This document shows, one piece after another, positions 1 through 8,835 of a stretch of 49,635 nt of DNA (its first letter is position 1; the number at the start of each line of letters is the position of its first letter). A model generated the notes under the pieces. It ran no database searches, had not been told where the DNA came from, and saw only the letters and a list, made by a program, of their open reading frames with translations. The position numbers were made by a program, and so were the translations under genes. The stretch spans positions 1-49,635 of the forward strand of contig JAUXXW010000117.1 in the NCBI GenBank assembly GCA_030684775.1, written 5' to 3'. The DNA is from Pseudomonadota bacterium (GTDB lineage: Bacteria > Pseudomonadota > Gammaproteobacteria > Burkholderiales > Thiobacillaceae).

Positions 1-27
1 GCTTCGCTTTGCCCAACCTACGTCACT
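1..27. repeat. Right half of palindromic repeat R1 (cut by window edge)
   Basis: This is the right arm of the repeat that recurs through the window. It ends in TTTGCCCAACCTAC, as do the copies at 5455, 12622, 12751, 16203, 21695 and 43191. The left arm should lie just outside the window. Confidence 0.85.
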
Positions 28-69
28 TGAATCAATGGGTTGTGGGATGTTTCTTGTAAGGAGTTCTGA

Positions 70-834
70 ATGGCGGTGATCGCGGTATTCAACCAGAAGG
101 GCGGGGTCGGAAAGACCACCACCACGCTCAACGTCGCCGCCTCCCTGGCCTTGCTGGAACGCAAGCCCATGGTCATCGACCTCGACCCGCAGGCGCACGT
201 AACCCTGGCCCTGGGCGTCAAATATCTGCCCGGCAACGCCAGCGCCGCCGCTTTCTTCCGCGAGCAGACCCCGCTCGACCGTCTCACTCGCCGTCTTGGC
301 AACGGCCTGCGCCTGGTGCCCGGCCACGCTGAACTGTCCAAGGTCGACACCCTGCTGGCCGCCACCCCGGGGGTCGCCGGCACCCTGAAGAAAGGGCTGG
401 ACGCCGCCCTGGCCTGGGACGACTCGCCCATCCTGATCGACTGTGCCCCGGCCCTCGGCGTCCTCTCGCTCAACGCCCTGTGCGCCGCCGACCGCGTGCT
501 GATCCCGGTCACCTCCGACTTCCTCGCCATCCAGGGCTTGAACCGCCTCGACCTGGCCCTGGGTGTCCTGGAAAACGCCCTCAAGCGGCGCATTGAGCGG
601 CGCGTCGTGCTGACCCGTTTCGACGAAGGCAAGGCGCTCTGCCGCGAGGCGCTGGCCTCGCTGAAAAGCCGCTACGGTGATGCCCTGTGTGATACCAAGA
701 TTTGCGACGACCCCGCCCTCTCCGAAAGCCCGGCGCATGGCCTGGACATCTTCGCCTACGCCTCGGATGCACCCGGCGCCCACGACTACCGGCTGCTGAC
801 CATGGAACTGCTGTCGAAGGGGTTCTTTGCCTGA
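70..834 (+). CDS. ParA-family ATPase, orphan
   Basis: A 254-residue P-loop ATPase of the ParA/MinD superfamily. The deviant Walker A motif KGGVGKTT is at residues 10-17, with the signature lysine in second-monomer position. DLDPQ follows at 37-41, and a DCAPAL segment near residue 125 matches Walker A' / Walker B. The length fits short ParA proteins that lack an N-terminal DNA-binding domain. AAGGAG lies about 7 bases before the ATG. No parB, CTP-dependent partner or parS-like site is visible downstream, so the cargo is unknown. Such orphan ParAs can place chromosomes, plasmids, chemotaxis arrays or other complexes, and the sequence does not say which. A repeat R1 half-element precedes the gene. 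Confidence 0.9.
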   Translation: MAVIAVFNQKGGVGKTTTTLNVAASLALLERKPMVIDLDPQAHVTLALGVKYLPGNASAAAFFREQTPLDRLTRRLGNGLRLVPGHAELSKVDTLLAATPGVAGTLKKGLDAALAWDDSPILIDCAPALGVLSLNALCAADRVLIPVTSDFLAIQGLNRLDLALGVLENALKRRIERRVVLTRFDEGKALCREALASLKSRYGDALCDTKICDDPALSESPAHGLDIFAYASDAPGAHDYRLLTMELLSKGFFA

Positions 835-883
835 ATCTCCCAGCCAACGTCTTGTTCCCGGTTGCCCTCACCTGCTGGACTGA

Positions 884-1412
<529 letters not shown>

Positions 1413-1567
1413 ACTTGGAGGTCGGGCATCTTCATGAATCCGTGTAATGCAGGTGGAATTACTTCCCTGATGGTTTTGGGGTGTGCAAGCGCACTGAAGG
1501 CTAGCCAGTCTGTTGCGCCGGTAGCCATCGGTAAGCCAAGGGTTGCGGCTCAACTTCAACGTTGCTC

Positions 1568-2278
1568 ATGCAACTAGATCTGAGCGCCGCTGTTACGTTT
1601 GCCCGAGCGCCCTCACCGTGGGGAGTGGGAAACGAAGTCTTGTACGAGCTATGCAGGAATCATCCTTTGCACACCGATACTCCTTCTGTCATCGCGAAGG
1701 TGTGGCTGATCGGTCGGGCGTATGCCGCAGCAATTGAGCGGCGACGCAACAAGAGCAATCAGAACGACGATTTCTACGTTCAAGTGGTTGGGCCGCGGAT
1801 CATTCGATCAGAAATTGATTCATGGATAAAGGCTTGCCAGCAATGGAACGGGCCAAGCAATGATTCATTAGCAACTCTGCTCGAAGTCCACAATCGCACC
1901 ACGCAGCTATTTAGAGACATCAGCGATCTTGAGAAACGCTCGCTGGCTTCAAAATACCTGCACTTTCATGTGCCAAACCTTTTCTATATCTACGACGCGC
2001 GGGCGGTTGCAGCATTACGCGAGCTGTCGTCTGTTGTTGGGCGTGCGGGGAGAGCTGGGAGAGCAGGGTTGCAAGCGGACAATGAGTACAGAAAGTTTGC
2101 AGAGAAATGCTTAGCCCTTCAACAACGCATTGAATCAGCGTTGGGTATCCGGCTCACTCCCCGTGAAATCGACAACCTTCTTCTTTTCGTTCACGCAGTG
2201 AAGCAAGCTAACCCTGCGATCAAGCGAGATGTGCCAACAGCGGCGCCGCGCTCCTTACTTGAACGTTTTGCATCATGA
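1568..2278 (+). CDS. Hypothetical protein, possibly acquired
   Basis: A 236-residue protein that I do not recognise. It starts at the ATG at 1568; a TTG two codons earlier is also in frame. It is soluble and mixed helical, with no signal peptide, membrane segment or metal motif. By eye its DNA is richer in A+T than the flanking genes and uses codons such as TTA, AGA and ATA more freely, which suggests transfer. A short low-complexity run of repeated Gly-Arg-Ala occurs near residue 160. It lies between the toxin-antitoxin pair and bioA, so the two may form one small acquired patch. No function is proposed. Confidence 0.6.
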   Translation: MQLDLSAAVTFARAPSPWGVGNEVLYELCRNHPLHTDTPSVIAKVWLIGRAYAAAIERRRNKSNQNDDFYVQVVGPRIIRSEIDSWIKACQQWNGPSNDSLATLLEVHNRTTQLFRDISDLEKRSLASKYLHFHVPNLFYIYDARAVAALRELSSVVGRAGRAGRAGLQADNEYRKFAEKCLALQQRIESALGIRLTPREIDNLLLFVHAVKQANPAIKRDVPTAAPRSLLERFAS

Positions 2279-2309
2279 ATATCTCTGCTGAATTGATGGC
2301 GTTCCCTAA

Positions 2310-3608
2310 ATGACCAACGCCAACCTGCTCGCCCGCACCCAAGCCGTACTCTGGCACCCCTGCACCCAGATGAAGCATCTGGAACAGACGCCGCCGCTGG
2401 CCATCGCGCGCGGCGAGGGGCCTTGGCTGATCGACACCGAGGGGCGGCGTTATCTGGATGCCATTTCTAGCTGGTGGGTCAACCTGTTCGGCCATGCCAA
2501 CCCGCGCATCAATGCCGCGCTGATCGACCAGTTGTCGCGCATCGAGCACGTCATGCTCGCCGGCTGCACCCATGCGCCGGTGGTGGAGCTATCCGAAAGA
2601 CTGGCGGCGTTGACCGGCTTGGGCCACGCCTTCTATGGCTCGGATGGCGCTTCCGCCACCGAGATCGCGCTGAAGATGAGTTTCCACTTCTGGCGCAACA
2701 GCGGGCGGCCGGAGAAGACTGGCTTCATTTCTCTGAAAAACGGCTACCACGGTGAAACCCTGGGCGCGCTTTCGGTCACCGATGTGGCGCTGTTCAAGGA
2801 CATCTACGCGCCGCTGCTGCGCCACAGTCATCAGGCGACGAGCCCGGATGCGCGCCTGGCGGCGCCGGGGGAGTCGGCGCATGACTACGCGCTGCGCGCC
2901 GCCGCCGACCTGGAGGCGCATCTGGCCGCGCACGCCGAGCGCACGGCGGCGATCATCCTGGAGCCGCTGGTGCAGGGCGCGACCGGCATGGCGATGTATG
3001 CGCCGGTCTATCTGCAACGGGTGCGCGAGTTGTGCGACCACTACCAGGTGCACCTGATCGCCGACGAGATCGCGGTCGGCTTTGGTCGCACCGGGACCAT
3101 GTTCGCCTGCGAGCAGGCCGGTATCCGTGGCGACTTCCTCTGCCTGTCCAAGGGCCTCACCGGCGGCTATCTGCCCCTGTCCTGCGTGCTGACGACTGAC
3201 GCCGTTTACGCCGCTTTCTACGACGACGCGACGGCGCGCGGCTTCCTGCATTCGCATTCCTATACCGGCAACCCGCTCGCCTGCCGCGCCGCGCTGGCGG
3301 TGCTGGACATCTTCGAACAGGACGGGGTGATCGACGCGAATCGCGTCAAGGCCGCGCGTTTCACGGCTCTGCTGGCCGAGGTCGCGGCGCATCCACGCGT
3401 TCGGAACTTCCGCCATGTCGGCATGATCTGGGCTTTCGATGTGGCCGACGCGGCGCCCGGTTTTTCCGACGATTTTCACCGCCGCGCCCTGGAGCAGGGC
3501 GTGTTCCTCCGCCCCATCGGCGACACCGTCTATTTCATGCCGCCCTATGTCATCGAAGAACCCGAGATGCGCTTGCTGGCGGAGACCACCCTGGCTTGTC
3601 TGTCGTAG
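2310..3608 (+). CDS. bioA: Adenosylmethionine-8-amino-7-oxononanoate aminotransferase
   Basis: A class III PLP-dependent aminotransferase of 432 residues that makes 7,8-diaminopelargonate from KAPA in biotin synthesis, using S-adenosylmethionine as amino donor. BioA marks are SSWWVN at 53-58, NGYHGET around 144-150, ADEIAVGFGRTG at 251-262, and the PLP lysine K281 in LSKGLTGGYLP. The N-terminal WHPCTQM is also typical. Other biotin genes are not in the window, so bioA stands alone here. The TAG stop lies within a palindromic repeat. The start is the ATG at 2310, with only a weak ribosome site. Confidence 0.95.
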   Translation: MTNANLLARTQAVLWHPCTQMKHLEQTPPLAIARGEGPWLIDTEGRRYLDAISSWWVNLFGHANPRINAALIDQLSRIEHVMLAGCTHAPVVELSERLAALTGLGHAFYGSDGASATEIALKMSFHFWRNSGRPEKTGFISLKNGYHGETLGALSVTDVALFKDIYAPLLRHSHQATSPDARLAAPGESAHDYALRAAADLEAHLAAHAERTAAIILEPLVQGATGMAMYAPVYLQRVRELCDHYQVHLIADEIAVGFGRTGTMFACEQAGIRGDFLCLSKGLTGGYLPLSCVLTTDAVYAAFYDDATARGFLHSHSYTGNPLACRAALAVLDIFEQDGVIDANRVKAARFTALLAEVAAHPRVRNFRHVGMIWAFDVADAAPGFSDDFHRRALEQGVFLRPIGDTVYFMPPYVIEEPEMRLLAETTLACLS

Positions 3609-3628
3609 CGCCGGCATCCTTGCCGGCA
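3605..3628. repeat. Short R3 repeat overlapping the bioA stop
   Basis: GTAGCGCCGGC and a following GCCGGC flank CATCCTT. This is the R3 motif seen in fuller form at 20607, 43270 and 44096. Its leading TAG is the stop codon of bioA. Confidence 0.6.
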
Positions 3629-3660
3629 CCCCGCCACAATCGAAACTACTGGAGAACACC

Positions 3661-4113
3661 ATGTCGCGCCCCCCGCTCTTGATTCTGCTCGCCCTGGCCG
3701 CCACCCCGCTGCTCGCCGCCGAGCACACCCACCACGGAAAACCGCTGGAACAGCGCGCGCCGATCCACCTCACGATGGAAGAAAAGGCGCACATCCACCA
3801 GGAAATGCGCTTGTTTCTTTCCTCTACCCAGAAGATCGTCGCCGCCGCCGCCGCCAATGACACGAAGGGCGTGGCGGCCGCCGCGCGCGCGGCGGGCATG
3901 GCGGCGGCCCATGAAGTGCCCGCCAAGCTGCGGGGAAAACTGCCCATGCAGTTCAAGAAGCTGGGCCACGCCACCCATGTGGCTTTCGATGACCTCGCGC
4001 GTGACGCGGACAGCCTGGGCGATGCCAACCACGCGCTCCGGCAACTCGGCCAGGTGATGGAGAACTGCGTGTCCTGCCATGCCGTGTTCCGCATTGAAAC
4101 GGCTAAACGCTGA
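3661..4113 (+). CDS. Class II cytochrome c (c'/c556-like), periplasmic
   Basis: A 150-residue secreted monohaem cytochrome. Residues 1-19 form a signal peptide ending near LLAA. The single haem motif CVSCH is at 136-140, close to the C terminus and followed by AVFR. This placement is typical of four-helix-bundle cytochromes c' and c556. The rest is alanine-rich helix, including a mid-protein run with AAAAANDTKGVAAAARAAG. A methionine in the first helix could be an axial ligand (c556-like), but this cannot be settled by eye. GGAG precedes the ATG, and the stop overlaps the start of the next gene by one base. Electron transfer is the inferred role, with partner unknown. Confidence 0.8.
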   Translation: MSRPPLLILLALAATPLLAAEHTHHGKPLEQRAPIHLTMEEKAHIHQEMRLFLSSTQKIVAAAAANDTKGVAAAARAAGMAAAHEVPAKLRGKLPMQFKKLGHATHVAFDDLARDADSLGDANHALRQLGQVMENCVSCHAVFRIETAKR

Positions 4114-4469
4114 TGGATATTTTCAACGTCTTCCATCTGGAAGCCTCGCGTCGCCTGCCGCGCCTGCCGGCCGAACACCCGTGTTCGCGCCTGCACGGCC
4201 ATTCTTTTCGCGTCGAGGTGCATGTGTCGGGGCCGCTCGACCCGGAACTCGGCTGGGTGTGCGACTTCGCCGATGTGCAGGCGGCCTGGCGGCCGATCCA
4301 CGCGGCGCTGGATCACTGTTATCTGAACGAGGTTGCCGGCCTGGACAACCCCACCAGTGAGCATCTTGCCATCTGGATATGGGATCGCTTGAAGCCCGCC
4401 TTGCCCGGCCTGAGCCGGGTGGTGGTGATGGAAACGCACGCTTCCGGTTGTAGTTACAGCGGCGCGTGA
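4113..4469 (+). CDS. queD: 6-carboxytetrahydropterin synthase-like protein (QueD family)
   Basis: A 118-residue T-fold protein that aligns along its whole length with E. coli QueD, which makes 6-carboxytetrahydropterin for queuosine and other 7-deazaguanines. The catalytic Cys24 and the zinc histidines of RLHGHSF (H28, H30) are present, as are LDHCYLNE, NPTSEHLA and the ETHASGC segment. The first zinc-ligand position is unusual: where E. coli has EAAHRLP this protein has EASRRLP, so Arg replaces His. The protein may bind zinc differently or belong to a diverged QueD subgroup. It starts at ATG 4113, overlapping the cytochrome stop by one base. Confidence 0.82.
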   Translation: MDIFNVFHLEASRRLPRLPAEHPCSRLHGHSFRVEVHVSGPLDPELGWVCDFADVQAAWRPIHAALDHCYLNEVAGLDNPTSEHLAIWIWDRLKPALPGLSRVVVMETHASGCSYSGA

Positions 4470-4474
4470 CCGCC

Positions 4475-4529
4475 GTAGGGTGCGCCACGCGCACCGATCC
4501 ACGCTATTGGTGCGCGCGGCGCACCCTAC
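4475..4529. repeat. Palindromic repeat R6 between convergent genes
   Basis: An inverted repeat with left arm GTAGGGTGCGCCACGCGCACC and a matching right arm ending GCGCACCCTAC. It fills the gap between the convergent queD and dgcZ genes and could act as a two-way terminator. Confidence 0.8.
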
Positions 4530-4533
4530 GGGA

Positions 4534-5436
4534 TCACTCCTTCTCCCACTCGTCGCGCCAGACGCAGACCTGATTGCCGCCCTCGGTCTTGGCGATGAGT
4601 TGGGCGCGTTCCACCCGTTCCAGGGTTTCGTCGATGAAGAACACCGGTTCCAGGGCGACGACGCCGAATGAGGCGGTGATTTTCAGCGGCTGCCTTTCCA
4701 GGGTGAAGGTGTGGGCGGCCAGGCTGACGCGCAGGCGGTCGATGAGGACGCCGGCCTGGATGATGTCGGTGCTGGGCAGGCAGAGCAGAAACTCTTCGCC
4801 GCCGATGCGGAAGATGGTGTCGTAGCGGCGCAGGTGGTCGGCAAAGAAAATGGCAATGGCTTTCAGCATGGCATCGCCCAGTCGCTGCCCGTGCTGTTCG
4901 TTGAAACGGCCGAAATCGTCCAGGTCGGCGTAGCAGACGGCGCAGGGCTGGTGGGTGCGTTGCACCCGCTCGACCTCCTCCGCCAGGCGCAGGTTCACGG
5001 CCTGCCGGTTCCAGACTCCGGTGAGGTTGTCCACCGCGCCCAGGCGCCCCATCAGATCGAGTTCCAGACGCCGCAGCAATTGCCGGAATTGGTTGGCGAT
5101 GGCGGTGAAGGCGTCGTAATCGTCACCCGGTACGGACTCGCCGGCGGCCTGGCAAACGAGCAGGTGGCGGGCGATGTCGTGCATGGAACGATGCGCGGAT
5201 TCGATGGCGGCGAGACTGGATTCTTCCGCCAGATCGGCCTGGCCGGCGGAGTAAAACCAGGCGCCGAAGCGGCAGCGGGCATGGGCATCCTCGGCCAGAT
5301 CGTCGGCACTGGCCGCTTCCCGGCAGATCAGTTGCCGATTGAAGCGCGCCAGCCAGGTCGCGTGGCTGGCGATGGCGCCGTCGAGGTCGTGCATGCGCGC
5401 CAGGGTGGCGGCGTTGTCTTGCTGGAGTGGGTTCAT
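4534..5436 (-). CDS. dgcZ: Zinc-sensing diguanylate cyclase, DgcZ-like (CZB-GGDEF)
   Basis: A 300-residue cytoplasmic diguanylate cyclase. The N-terminal chemoreceptor zinc-binding (CZB) domain has His25, Cys55 (in RCRFGAWFY), His82 and His86. This matches exactly the spacing of the zinc ligands of E. coli DgcZ (H22, C52, H79, H83), whose activity zinc represses. The C-terminal GGDEF domain, from about residue 135, has the active-site motif GGEEF and an intact RxxD inhibitory site (RRYD) five residues earlier. It is therefore predicted to make c-di-GMP with product feedback. The total length equals the E. coli protein (296). It is transcribed in the same direction as the GGDEF-EAL gene upstream, with an R1 repeat between them. 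Confidence 0.92.
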   Translation of the reverse strand: MNPLQQDNAATLARMHDLDGAIASHATWLARFNRQLICREAASADDLAEDAHARCRFGAWFYSAGQADLAEESSLAAIESAHRSMHDIARHLLVCQAAGESVPGDDYDAFTAIANQFRQLLRRLELDLMGRLGAVDNLTGVWNRQAVNLRLAEEVERVQRTHQPCAVCYADLDDFGRFNEQHGQRLGDAMLKAIAIFFADHLRRYDTIFRIGGEEFLLCLPSTDIIQAGVLIDRLRVSLAAHTFTLERQPLKITASFGVVALEPVFFIDETLERVERAQLIAKTEGGNQVCVWRDEWEKE

Positions 5437-5454
5437 GGCATTGCTCTCGAATGA

Positions 5455-5527
5455 GTAGGTTGGGCAAAGCGCAGCGTGCCCAACGTGGCGGCGGTTTGTT
5501 GGGCACGCTGCGCTTTGCCCAACCTAC
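5455..5527. repeat. Palindromic repeat R1
   Basis: A complete R1: left arm GTAGGTTGGGCAAAGCGCAG and its mirror at the right end, with a short loop. Compared with other copies, GCGAAGC has become GCGCAGC in both arms, so pairing is kept. It lies between two same-strand c-di-GMP genes. Confidence 0.9.
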
Positions 5528-5536
5528 GCAGGATGT

Positions 5537-7954
5537 TCACGCCGCCACTCCCCGCCGCAGCGCCGGGTGATCGGCCTGGGGACGGTCGAGATGGTAGCCC
5601 TGGGCCAGGTCGACCCCCAACTCGGCGAGCAGGTTCAGGGTCGCTTCGTCTTCCACGAATTCCGCCACCGTGCGTTTGCCGAGGCCCCGCGCGACTTCCA
5701 CCATGCCGCGCACGAACACCTGATTTTCGTGGTCGTGCGGCAGGTCGCGAATGAACATGCCGTCGAGCTTGATGGTGTCGACACGGATGTGTTTGAGGTA
5801 GGCAAAAGACGCGAAGCCGGCGCCGAAATCGTCGAGGCAGACGCCGCAGCCGGTCGCCCGCAGGGCGCCGATGAAGCGTTGGGCGTCGGTGAGATCGGAC
5901 ACGGCGGCGGTTTCCGTGACTTCGATCAAGAGGCGCGCCGGCTCGATGTTCCGGCTGTGCAGGAGGTCGGCGATGTAGCCGGGCAGGCCGGGGTCGTCGA
6001 AGGAACGGCCGGAGATGTTGACGGCGATGGCCGGCCCCGCCGGATGGTCGGCAAGCAGGCGCGTCACCTGGGCGAGCACCCAGCGGTCGATTTCCAGAAT
6101 CTTGTTGCTCTTTTCCGCCACCGGAATGAACTGGCCGGGCGAAACCAGTTCGCCCGTGGTTTCGTCACGCAGGCGAATCAGGGCTTCCAGGTGGGCAAGC
6201 TGGCGGTTGTGGACGTGGTAGACGCCCTGGAAATGCAGCTCGAACAGGTTGTCGGCGAGCGCGGTCGCGAGGCGTTCGTTCCAGGACAGGCGGTTGACCA
6301 TTTCCGGCGCCGTGTCGAGGTCGGCGCGATACAGGCGCCAGGTATTCTTGCCCGCCTGTTTGGCCTGGTACATGGCGGCGTCGGCGCAGGCCACCATCTG
6401 ATCCTGATCGGCGGCGTGCAACGGGTAAAGCGCGATGCCGAGGCTGGAGGAAATGTGCAGCGTGCGCCCATCGAAGCGGAAGGGGATCGCGGCGATGGCG
6501 CGCACGATGCGCTCGGCCAGGGCCAGCGCCTGTGGCTCATCGGCGTAATGCAGGAGCACGGCGAATTCGTCGCCGCCGAGGCGAAACAGGATTTCGTTCT
6601 TGCGGGTGAGGCCAGAGACTTCACCCGCCACGCGGATCAGCAGGGCGTCGCCGGTGGTATGGCCGAAGTGATCGTTGATCGCCTTGAATTCGTCGAGGTC
6701 GAAATAGAGCAGGGCGACGTAACTGCCCTCTCGTGTGGTTTCGGCCAGGGCGCGCTCCAGTTCAAGTTGGAAACGGTGGCGGTTGAACAGGCCGGTGAGC
6801 GAGTCGCGCTCCGCCAGATAGAGCAGTTGTTCGGCGGTCTGGCGTTCGTGCGTCACGTCCTCGTAGATCCAGAGATGGCCGATGAAATGGCTGTCGTGTT
6901 CGTACACTGGGTAGCTGAGTTGGGTAGCGATGCGGCCGTCTTTTACCTCGATGTCCAGGCTTTCGCCCGGTTCGCGCCCGGCCAGGATGGTCTCGATGTG
7001 TTCAGCGAAGCGATCAGGTTGCAGCAGTTGGCAGGCGCCGCGGGCGAATACCTCGCGCGGCGTCCAACCCACCAGGCTCTCCGTTTCCGGAATCAGCCAG
7101 AGGCGGTTGAAGGCGGGGTTGTGATAGACCACGCGGCCATCGGCGGCGACGAACAGGATGCCCAGGTTCATCGCGGAGAGCAGTGCCTGCAGGCGGGCAT
7201 GTTCCGCTTCCGATTCCGCCAGATAGGTCTGCGTGCGTCCCTCCGATTCATGCAGGGCGGTGATGCGGCTATGCAGTTGCCGCGCCATTTCCTGGAACGC
7301 GCTGGCCAGGAGGCCCACTTCATCGCGCGCGGGGGTGGGCAGCGCGACGTCGAAATTCTGTGCCGCCAACGCGTGGCTGGCCTCGGTGAGTTGGCGCAAG
7401 CGGCGTGTCAGCCAGTAGCCGATCAGGGCCAGGGTCAGGAAGGTCAGCACCACGGCGGCAAGCCCGGCATAGACCCCCCGGCGGATGCTGTGGGCGCGCG
7501 CCTGCGCGAGATATTCGACATTAAGGCCGAAGCGCAGGCGGCCATATTCGGTGCCGGCGAGAAAGATCGGGGTGACGGTGTCGAACACCGGGTCATTCCC
7601 GGCGCCGGGGGCCTGGTCCAGTGGCGGCAAGGCGCGATTCGCGGCGAATCCGGCGCTGGCGACGTGGCGGCCTTCCTGATCGAGCAGCACCAGATAGGCG
7701 AAGGCGTTGTTGCCGTGCGCTTCCTTCAGCACTTCATGCAGGGCGCCGTAGTCGCGCTGCATCAGCGGCGGGCCAAGCGCGGCATTGAGCAAGGGGACGG
7801 CGCTGTGGATCTGGAGATTGGCGTTGTCGAGAAGCGCCTGCTCGGTCAGACGCACATTGCTGAAGACCAGGAGCCCCAGTATCAGCGCCTCGACCAGCAG
7901 GCCGGCCAGTGTCAGCTTGAGCCAGAGTGGGGCGTGCGGCGCGGAGAAAATCAC
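5537..7954 (-). CDS. Membrane GGDEF-EAL protein with periplasmic sensor, HAMP and PAS domains
   Basis: An 805-residue c-di-GMP turnover enzyme. In order: membrane segment about 10-32, periplasmic sensor 33-160, membrane segment about 161-184, HAMP about 185-238, PAS about 255-370, GGDEF about 375-540 and EAL about 560-795. The cyclase motif GGDEF (460-464) is intact; the RxxD product-inhibition site reads RKNE and looks degenerate. The EAL domain keeps EAL (590-592), NIS, the glutamate of VTET, DDFG, the lysine of IKLD and the glutamate of VAEF, so phosphodiesterase activity is plausible. Its ATG overlaps the stop of the periplasmic binding protein gene by four bases (ATGA), which suggests coupled translation and joint function. 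Confidence 0.93.
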   Translation of the reverse strand: MIFSAPHAPLWLKLTLAGLLVEALILGLLVFSNVRLTEQALLDNANLQIHSAVPLLNAALGPPLMQRDYGALHEVLKEAHGNNAFAYLVLLDQEGRHVASAGFAANRALPPLDQAPGAGNDPVFDTVTPIFLAGTEYGRLRFGLNVEYLAQARAHSIRRGVYAGLAAVVLTFLTLALIGYWLTRRLRQLTEASHALAAQNFDVALPTPARDEVGLLASAFQEMARQLHSRITALHESEGRTQTYLAESEAEHARLQALLSAMNLGILFVAADGRVVYHNPAFNRLWLIPETESLVGWTPREVFARGACQLLQPDRFAEHIETILAGREPGESLDIEVKDGRIATQLSYPVYEHDSHFIGHLWIYEDVTHERQTAEQLLYLAERDSLTGLFNRHRFQLELERALAETTREGSYVALLYFDLDEFKAINDHFGHTTGDALLIRVAGEVSGLTRKNEILFRLGGDEFAVLLHYADEPQALALAERIVRAIAAIPFRFDGRTLHISSSLGIALYPLHAADQDQMVACADAAMYQAKQAGKNTWRLYRADLDTAPEMVNRLSWNERLATALADNLFELHFQGVYHVHNRQLAHLEALIRLRDETTGELVSPGQFIPVAEKSNKILEIDRWVLAQVTRLLADHPAGPAIAVNISGRSFDDPGLPGYIADLLHSRNIEPARLLIEVTETAAVSDLTDAQRFIGALRATGCGVCLDDFGAGFASFAYLKHIRVDTIKLDGMFIRDLPHDHENQVFVRGMVEVARGLGKRTVAEFVEDEATLNLLAELGVDLAQGYHLDRPQADHPALRRGVAA

Positions 7955-8784
7955 TTCAACGCCTTGCGGGTTTCCTTGAGGTAGGCATCGACGCGCTTCA
8001 ATGCCGCTTCATTGGCCGGAATCAATTTGTCGTAGCCGACTCGCCCGAGAAAATCGGTCCCCGCCGCCTCATTCTGAAAAGCCAGCAACAGGTTTCTCAG
8101 GCGTTCGGCCTGGGCTTTGTCCACGCCGGGTTTGGCCAGCAGAACGAAGGCGGGGATGTCGGCGAGGGTCTTGTGCGCCACCACCTTGCGGCGCAGATCG
8201 TCGGGCAATTGCAGCAGGCTTTGCCGCGCGGAAACCCCCAGGAGCGACAAGCCCGAGGCCACGGAATGGGCGGCGCTGGTCGGGGTTTTGTGTTCAACGG
8301 CCTGGTAATCCCGGTCGACTTCCAGGCCCTGGGTCGAGAGGTGGTTGATGGCCGCCATGACGGTGATGGCGAGCCGGTCGATGACCGCGAGCTGCTTGCC
8401 TTTCAGTTCCTGGATCTGGGCCAGAGGCCGTTCGGCGGCGCTGAACAGAACCAGATCGTGGTCGGGAGAAAACTGGGCCAGGGGCGACAGGCCGGCGTCT
8501 TTTTGCGCCACCCGGGCGAGATGCGCGGCGGTGATGGCGAGATCGAAATCGCCATTCGCGGTGCGTTCGTGGAAACGGCGGAAATCCGCCGCGCTTTCGA
8601 TGCGGACGGGTTGTTCGAGCGACTTTTCCAGGTAGGCACGTAATGGTTCATAACGCTCGGCCAATATCCGCGCGCTATGCACCGGCAGGACGCCGACGAT
8701 GAAACTGCCGGGAGCGCCGGCATGCGCGTGGGCCGCCGACAACAGGCTGATGCAGACGATGAGCAGGGCGTGGAACGGTGTCAT
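7951..8784 (-). CDS. PhnD-like periplasmic substrate-binding protein
   Basis: A 277-residue protein of the phosphate/phosphite/phosphonate binding-protein family, with a signal peptide of about 22 residues (ends SAAHAHAG). The mature part opens with the family pattern GVLPVHSARILAERYEPLR and later has FDLAITAAHLARV, where ligand-contacting residues lie in this fold. AAAGGAGG lies 7 bases before the ATG, a strong ribosome site. There are no permease or ATPase genes nearby. Instead the gene overlaps the sensor GGDEF-EAL gene, so I infer that it presents a ligand to that sensor rather than feeding a transporter. The ligand is unknown. Confidence 0.85.
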   Translation of the reverse strand: MTPFHALLIVCISLLSAAHAHAGAPGSFIVGVLPVHSARILAERYEPLRAYLEKSLEQPVRIESAADFRRFHERTANGDFDLAITAAHLARVAQKDAGLSPLAQFSPDHDLVLFSAAERPLAQIQELKGKQLAVIDRLAITVMAAINHLSTQGLEVDRDYQAVEHKTPTSAAHSVASGLSLLGVSARQSLLQLPDDLRRKVVAHKTLADIPAFVLLAKPGVDKAQAERLRNLLLAFQNEAAGTDFLGRVGYDKLIPANEAALKRVDAYLKETRKALK

Positions 8785-8835
8785 GGTTGTCCTCCTTTCT
8801 GTTTCTGGGCCGTGGCTTGGCCAAGGCTGTTTGGG

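Noticed and set aside
5567-7984. An 805-residue open frame opposite the GGDEF-EAL gene
   Set aside because: Antisense shadow. The minus-strand frame has all GGDEF and EAL motifs.
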